Positions 58,225-64,000 of a DNA stretch of 64,000 nucleotides are shown here, piece after piece (the first letter of the stretch is position 1; each line of letters starts with the position of its first letter). The stretch is from Symsagittifera roscoffensis. Its lineage: Eukaryota > Xenacoelomorpha > Acoela > Convolutidae. The position numbers were made by a program, and so were the translations under genes. The notes beneath the pieces were generated by a model. The model was not told where the DNA came from. It searched no databases and was given only the letters and a program-made list of their open reading frames with translations. The stretch is from positions 12,384,517-12,448,516 of the forward strand of contig NC_087066.1 in the NCBI RefSeq assembly GCF_963678635.1, given 5' to 3'.

Positions 58225-58608
58225 TTAGATGTCCCTGTTCAAACGTCCTTCCACATCTGTTACATGGTTTTGTTTTCGTGTTTTGAGTTTTGTTATTATT
58301 CTGTCTGTTATTTGTTTCTCTTCTATTTGGAGTTTTGGTTTCCCCCCCCCCAAATTTCGAACTGCCATTACAGGTTCCTGTTTTATTCTCACACCCGATG
58401 TGTAATTGCTACTTGATCCTCCTGTAGCCGCAGCATTAGTCTTTTGAAATGCCTTTGTGGTTAACTTGCTATGTTCAAATTTTATAGCCCTTTTTAGAAC
58501 TTCCTCTGGATTCAGAGTTTCGAATGTCAACGTGTCCTGCAATGTCATGTTTTTCATTTTCGAGATGAACAAGTCTCGCACTATTTCATTTTCCAATGTC
58601 CCCAGTTC
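58225..58608 (-). CDS. Retrotransposon gag middle part
   Basis: Same frame as the gag N terminus after a TGA at 58609-58611. ELGTLENEIVRDLFISKM is a conserved gag pattern of Mag-like elements. It runs out of frame after the G run at 58342-58351, so residues beyond it are spurious. Confidence 0.75.
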   Translation of the reverse strand, partial: ELGTLENEIVRDLFISKMKNMTLQDTLTFETLNPEEVLKRAIKFEHSKLTTKAFQKTNAAATGGSSSNYTSGVRIKQEPVMAVRNLGGGKPKLQIEEKQITDRIITKLKTRKQNHVTDVEGRLNRDI

Positions 58609-59214
58609 TCAACGAGCAGCTTGATCAGTTAATGCTGCGTGGAATGATTCTAGCGATTCTCCAGATTCTTGCATTCTCGTAAATAACTTGTATCTTTCGT
58701 ATGTTACACATTTTACCTTTTGAAATGAGACTTCTGCCAACTCTGTTATTTCTCTGAACGTCATTTTCGATATTTCTGCGTGCGGATTCTTTTGTAGGAA
58801 TCTCTTCTTTCCCTCTGTGCCCAAAGATAGAAATAATCGTGACACCAGTTTCTTTTGTACTTCGTTGTAGAAGACATTGTGTCCGACTCGTGGGCCTCTT
58901 GTTTTTCTTTCTTCGTTCTCCAATACTACTCTGTCGCTTGCTAATTTATCTCTAAGAATCCTAGCGTTTCTCGCATCTTCGTTCTCCCCTTCCCTGGGCG
59001 TTTCCGGGCGTGGTGGTGGTTCCTCTAATATGTCTTTTGGTTCTTCCAAAATAATCTCTGGGTTCACATTTTCTTTGACCGTAACCGCCATGAGAAATTG
59101 TTCGAACCAAATTTTGAATTGCCACGGAGGGTCTAGATTCGCTGATGCCCAAAATACCGGAATTCCCATATCCGTTCTGTTGTCTTGAGCTGCGAATCCT
59201 GCTGGCTGCGCCAT
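58609..59214 (-). CDS. Retrotransposon gag N-terminal part
   Basis: 201 codons from an ATG whose A is the last LTR base; a second in-frame Met 15 codons on (MGIPVFWAS) is an alternative start. Capsid-like, with WQFKIWFEQFLMAV and the region before RLFLSLGTEGKKRF. Ends at TGA 58609-58611, where the same frame continues with gag sequence. Confidence 0.85.
   Translation of the reverse strand: MAQPAGFAAQDNRTDMGIPVFWASANLDPPWQFKIWFEQFLMAVTVKENVNPEIILEEPKDILEEPPPRPETPREGENEDARNARILRDKLASDRVVLENEERKTRGPRVGHNVFYNEVQKKLVSRLFLSLGTEGKKRFLQKNPHAEISKMTFREITELAEVSFQKVKCVTYERYKLFTRMQESGESLESFHAALTDQAAR
59196..59213 (-). promoter_or_regulatory. Primer-binding site, tRNA-Ser-like
   Basis: On the minus strand TGGCGCAGCCAGCAGGAT directly follows the 5' LTR. 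Its complement ends ...GCGCCA and, with GCGAATCC next to it, resembles the acceptor/T-arm of a serine tRNA. The isoacceptor is inferred from memory. Confidence 0.7.
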
Positions 59215-59470
59215 GTGATATGCGTTGCGATATCAATTGAAAACAAGTTGTAATTCAAAACTGTATTCTGAATAATGAATTTAGATTTTCTCTTTTCTTG
59301 GTTTCTTATGTACTGAGAGATAGATCATTGTTAAGTTCTCTGATCTCTCGCTTAATCTCAGTGTCAACACTTACGTATGACCTTGAGAATACCATAAATT
59401 AATGATTGAGCACCAGAGGTTAGATGTACATACGTATAATAAATACTGCTACTGCAGTAGCGGTATGACA
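59214..59470 (-). repeat. 5' LTR
   Basis: 257 bp, pair of 52267-52523 with one mismatch; provides promoter and RNA start for the element. Followed on the right by the CACTC duplication. Confidence 0.95.
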
Positions 59471-61478
59471 CACTCGATATTTGTTTAATATAGTTTCTCA
59501 CTTAATTTACAATTAAAATCACTATCAACACCAGATTCGTCTGCTTGTCATTCACCATGAGGTCAAGTATGGCATCTGTTTCAAAAGCCAAACTAATGAG
59601 TTTTTCCAATCTTTATAGATTTTGTCGATTTTCATCGCATTTTTGTCATTTTAACGTTTTGATTAGATTAGTACTGAATTTTTTTTGTTTTTGTTATCAT
59701 AGCTGGTGTTAAAAAAACAATAAAACAACACAAGCCTTCGCTTACCGATTGAACAAAAGCCATTACAGCTAGTAATTTAAAAAATAACTGAATGTGGACC
59801 ACTGGACTTCTTTGCTACTGAAAAATTTGTTCATTCAAATTTGCACTTTCGAAATAGGGTGCTAATGGCAGCATACATGATAAGTTGAAAGCAATTATTC
59901 ACTTTCTTTCAAGAAATCAATTGTTTTTGATAGTTTTTATTTTAAAAAATTAGGTTAAATTGTTTTTGTTTTTCGTCTGAATAAAATCAATTAAAGTAAT
60001 CATCAAATGCTATAAGGCACCTGCTCGTCGCTCTTTCCTGAAATTTAAATTAACAATAACAATACGTAATCATAATATTGATTAAATTTCAACTGTTTTT
60101 TTTTAAATTAATTTTTAAAAATCAGTTCACAGAAAACGTTGAGGTTACAAATATTTAATGGAAGTGTTTTTAATTTTAAATTACTATTCAAGTCGCAGAT
60201 TGCAAAATATTATGAATATCCAACATTTTTGGAATTACAACCTGGCCATCTTGGATATAAAACAAAAAAATTTACAAACCAAAATATTTTGTAACCGGAA
60301 ATGCTAATTGTCATTAGGATGAAAGCACCAAATTATGAAAAATTTAAGCGACCACAAACGTCTCAAATTGTATTTTCATCATGTTACCTACGCAGTTCAG
60401 GCCAATATTTTTCAAAAAATGCTCTGGTTATGGGCACTCATATATCAGAGTTCTCATTTGTCCCAGACATGCATGCTTTTGCTTGCGAACAAACCTTTTA
60501 AAAAAGAATTTGCGTCTCTTGACTGGAAATTTGCATTGCATATCAAAAGCGATTGCAATTTCTGCTGATTTGATTTAGGTCAATATTAGATTTGAATAGT
60601 CCTGAATTTATTTGCTTTCCTTTAAAATTTTGCAGTTGCAATTCTAATCGGCTAGCATGATTTTCCATCAAGAAGAATTTGACCCAACCCTCCTCGCAAA
60701 TTGAAACGTTTGCTGAGCAAGCACTTGATGTACTTTTTTTTTCAAGTTAATCAGACAGCTTGAGCCAAAATTAAGATGTTTTAAAATATTTTTACTTATA
60801 AGTAATTAATGCTATCAAAGTCGGTCATTCGATAAGGTATAGCTGCTTGCTTGTGAAAAAAGTTTTGCTTTCAAAAATTATCTGGAATTTGATCTGTTGC
60901 TATTTTGAGTAAATTAACCGAAGTTGATGATTCATTAGAGGCGGGAGAAACGTGCAGGTGTGGAATTTCCATCCGATTTTCCATATCTTCGCCAAACTTT
61001 TTCGAAACACTTAAATAAGGCTTTAATAATGCCGTCTGAGTTACCAGCCGACGTTCTTGTTGTTTTAGAGAGGAAGAGTTAATATGATTCTGAGTCGGAA
61101 TATTCTGAGTCAACCCAATTTAATTCAAACGAAAATTAAAAATGAAAAAAGAAAATAGATTTCTCGTTCCATTTTACCCCACCAATTCTTAAGTTGGAAA
61201 AAAGGTGATAAGTTTTGCGTCCGGTAAAATGCTTTAAAAAGCAAACTGAGTGACCATAGAGTTTTTTCAACCATAAAGTATGCTTTGATATATCGGTCTC
61301 TTTTTGCGGAAACCTTCAATACATACAAATTTTGCCAGCGGAACAGGGTGTTTTTAGTGCTTTGGGAGAGCTCCGAAAATCGATTTAGTCGACAAAATTT
61401 TCAAAAAAAAATTGTTTCAAAATCCTCCCCTCCCCCTCGAGAAAGTGTCATTCGCCTATATCCGCCCTGCTGCTATAC
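59471..61478. other. Receptor intron right of the LTR element
   Basis: Starts with the CACTC duplication. AT-rich with nothing recognised until an inverted R2 repeat at 61345-61476 next to the M1 exon. An 80-codon minus frame at 60871-61113 has no features. Confidence 0.5.
61345..61476 (-). repeat. Dispersed repeat family R2, inverted partial copy at a splice donor
   Basis: On the minus strand GGGCGGATATAGGCGAATGA, TTTCTCGAGGGGG, TTGTCGAC and GAGCTCTCCCAAA appear in the same order as the copies at 35304 and 47284. It begins within about ten bases of the M1 exon donor. Confidence 0.65.
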
Positions 61479-61642
61479 CTTTTCGCCGGTCTCGCAGGGG
61501 ATGATGAAGTTGAAGATGCAGAGGAAGTTGATGAGGATGGAGGGCAGGATGACATTGAGCATGAAGTAGGTCGGCTTCCTCTTGAACGAGAGACTGAACA
61601 CTATGCAGCTGAACATGGTGTCATTCGCCTCCAGGCTCGGAT
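61479..61642 (-). CDS. Nicotinic-receptor-like subunit, M1 exon
   Basis: 164 nt, acceptor TTGTGCAG, donor GTATAG. FSLSFKRKPTYFMLNVILP and SILINFLCIFNFIIP form the pre-M1 strand and M1 helix, then CETGEK. The R-K-P-x-x-Y start of M1 is a hallmark of nicotinic-type subunits. Phase 0 exit matches the M2 exon at 50947. The upstream ligand-binding exons are not in the window. Confidence 0.88.
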
Positions 61643-64000
61643 CTGCACAACAGAATAACAGTTTAAAGAAGTTTTCAGAGAAAAAATAATTAAACGAACA
61701 TGAGTGAAACTCAGTTGCTTGATTTCATTTTGTAAGCAATGGCAAAAAACTGCATAACTGGTTGCTGTACAAGAAACACAGAACTTTTCGATCTAAAGTA
61801 TTGTTTGGATACATTTCAAAACAGATTAAAACAGGTTCTTAGAAAAAAAATTTCAAGAGAAAAATTAATGTCTTTGATATATGATTGCAAGAAAAAGACA
61901 TGGTTGCTAAAATAGAAATAAATTTCAGATCAAAAATCATTTTCAATTTCTCAAATTATCTATATTAAGCCGACGGTTTATGAAATATCCAGTATTCGTT
62001 TTAATTGAAGCAACGCAACGCAACTAAAAAAGATATCTTAAGAACATGAAAAAAATTATAATGTAAAAACCTCATTGAATATCCTCAGACCATTCTTTCA
62101 CGAAGAAAACACTGGTATAAATATTGAACTTTTCGCGCCAAAGCGCCGTTGGATCCTTCATTAAGAATTTGATTTGTTTCATAACCATCAAAATTATGAT
62201 TTTTTTTGTTTCTTATAAAAATAATATTGAATTGACGGACTGATTTACGATACGTAGTGGAGTGAATAAACTAATACTAAAACGGGAATTGAAACAGTGT
62301 ATATCTAAAGAATACAGCAAACAGCCAACGTAACCTGAAACTAAAGTTCACGTCAAGTCACTGGATTTGGGGGATAACTTCATTTTGACTGGAAACTCAA
62401 CAACATGCAAGGAAGGCGAATTTTTGTACCGCAGTGAAACTTGCAGTGTATAAGGCCGGGTATGGAAACTTTTTTTATAGTGGTTAAACAATAACCAAAC
62501 AAGCAACCGTTTTTCAGCAAGTAGCACAAATTTTCCGACCACAGATATATGTGCAAGAAAAGTATTTAAAAATAATTTTTAAAACTCTTTTTCTAATGTT
62601 TGTATGATTTTTTGAGTGGAGCGAAGGGTTAGAATCACATTGACTGATAAGTTTGTTGAGTCTGAAAAGCAGCAATTTTAATTTCTCGGCACTGACTCTG
62701 ACTAAGAAAAGGTTTCCCTACGAAAAAAATAAATAGTTGCCGGTAGCTACTAATTCTCTTGCTATCAAAAATCTTCATAAACTTCAGCATAATTGTTATT
62801 AGTCTGGAAGCAAACAATCACCAGCAGATTAATTAGAAAACTTGCGTCAAGAACTGTGAAAAAAAAATCACACAAAACTGATGTCGACACTCCAGGAAAA
62901 AAGTTGTATTTGATGTGAGATAAACTTAACTAGTAATTGAACGTTCACTTTCAGATCGTCAAGGCGTGTGTTTGATCCCCTGCCATGTCACTGAGACCGT
63001 GTGAGGAGGAACTCTCATTTGATTTCCAGCGTCTAGCACAGCTTGACAAGTTTCAGTTGCAAAAAATGGTATCAAAAAATGTCCCTGGGACCAAAAAACG
63101 GCCTTCAATATGAATTTTACCGGAAAAATTGAAAAACAGCTTAGCACTACAATTCACCGGGAGTGTTCAAACAAACAATGCAAAAACATAAGTTGCAAAT
63201 GAAGAGCTTCTCACTCATCAAAAAAACTCAGTCGAGAATGTGGGAAAGTATAGGAACGAACTATTCTTAGACAAGCTATTCAGATTTCAATGGATTTTCT
63301 AGGAACAAAGTCAACAAAAAAAATAACAGAACAAGGAAACCGAAAAAAGTGACTGACAATTTTTGAACATATTTCAAATTTCAAATTACAAAAAAAAATT
63401 ATTTCACGTTCAAGCTCTTTGCATTTCAGATGCTGTTAACGAATTGCACTTTTTTTGTATAAATATCCCATTCAGACAAAACTGGAACAAAAAAACTTTT
63501 TAATTACAATGGGAACTCAGAAAATTAAAGCCCATTTTTAATTTAATCGAAGCCACTTTTGCTGTTCGAAAAAAGTGAAAACGTGAAACTAAAATTGTTC
63601 ACGTTTTTCGTGGTTTTTTTTTCGTAGAGTTTGCCTTCATTTAAAAGAGGAAATGAAGTGAACTTTAAAAGACATCATAAGTCAAACCGCGAAAAATTAG
63701 ATTTGAGCGGGAACTATTTTCCTGAAAAAAGTCAAAAAAATTATCAAGACCTATTTGAGTGAAAATCAGCTTAAAAAAAGAATCCGGAGTAAATGAGACC
63801 ATATTAGTAATCAAGAACTTCGACTCTAACCAATCTGCTCCCCCCCCCCCCTTGTTGACCTGACCGCCTGTTGTTTTTTTTTCGCGTATAATAAATCGCG
63901 TCTACATTTGAATACTAAATGGCCTCGAGTTATCGCCGCGCAACTTAACTTCCCTCCCTCGTTAAAAACACGTTTAAATGACGACAAAAGATTATTTTTG
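61643..64000. other. Intron or upstream region of the receptor gene
   Basis: No Cys-loop exon found. GTGTTTGATCCCCTGCCATG near 62970 resembles GTGTATTTGATGCCCTGCCA near 45055, a possible short repeat with a box-B-like core. A C run lies at 63841-63851. Confidence 0.45.

Larger units (their letters stand above)
52267..59470 (-). mobile_element. Complete Mag/SURL-like Ty3/gypsy LTR retrotransposon
   Basis: 7,204 bp with two 257-bp LTRs, a primer site, a polypurine tract, a five-base target duplication, and gag-protease-RT-RNase H-integrase in that order on the minus strand. The gag CCHC knuckles and the overall plan suggest the Mag/SURL group (from memory of the family). It sits in the receptor intron between the M1 and M2 exons, in the same orientation as the host gene. 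The LTRs differ at one position (T at 52316 region versus A at 59263 region), so insertion is recent; yet the frame is interrupted by three TGA codons and several one-base shifts at homopolymers. Confidence 0.95.

Noticed and set aside
57995-58611. TGA as a reassigned sense codon (ciliate-like code) in the young retrotransposon
   Set aside because: Neighbouring host exons use TGA as stop (receptor stop at 48180-48182), so mutation or readthrough is simpler.
60871-61113. 80-codon minus-strand frame in a receptor intron
   Set aside because: No splice signals, domains or composition bias; it would not join the receptor frame.

Overview
The window is animal nuclear DNA. It has spliced genes with GT-AG introns, long AT-rich introns full of simple repeats, and two LTR retroelements. 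The receptor-type channel gene at 48-62 kb is clearly metazoan. Its M2 segment and the general intron style suggest an invertebrate, possibly a spiralian (lophotrochozoan); that placement is an inference only.

Layout. (1) Bases 1 to about 13.3 kb, plus strand: a very large Ty3/gypsy-type endogenous-retrovirus-like element, entered part-way through gag. It encodes gag-protease, RT-RNase H-integrase, two small membrane proteins, a long Pro/Ser-rich open frame with no ATG, an 872-residue envelope glycoprotein with resemblance to chuvirus-type glycoproteins, and a further ~600-codon unknown frame. Several ORFs abut through ATGA stop/start overlaps. pol carries a stop and two frame breaks, so this copy is damaged. 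A 3' LTR at 14.8-15.6 kb is only a guess.

(2) 16.5-42.7 kb, minus strand: one intron-rich gene reconstructed here from 34 exons. It starts at an ATG at 42676 and stops at 16488. Almost every junction keeps frame and splice signals, and with one tentative 49-nt exon the total is 4,719 nt (1,572 residues). Its order is: N-terminal region, one 446-codon exon, eleven C2H2 zinc fingers in phase-1 cassette exons, three microexons (24, 18 and 11 nt), acidic/proline-rich linkers, an EF-hand, and a conserved-looking C-terminal domain. I do not recognise the protein. Its introns hold a ~2 kb tandem duplication of a TIR element made of GGATTCCGC repeats, other repeat families, and a 200-N gap.

(3) 48.2-61.6 kb, minus strand: the 3' half of a nicotinic-acetylcholine-receptor-like subunit. 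Three exons cover M1, M2 and M3-loop-M4. Exons for the ligand-binding domain lie beyond the window or were not found.

(4) 52,267-59,470, minus strand, inside an intron of (3): a complete 7.2 kb LTR retrotransposon of Mag/SURL-like Ty3 type. It has 257-bp LTRs that differ at one base and a CACTC target duplication. It is young, yet its coding frame is interrupted by three in-frame TGA codons and several homopolymer shifts.

The rest is intron and intergenic sequence with dispersed repeats, one MITE, a decayed LINE fragment and a possible nested plus-strand exon near 39.1 kb. No CRISPR, rRNA or convincing tRNA was seen.
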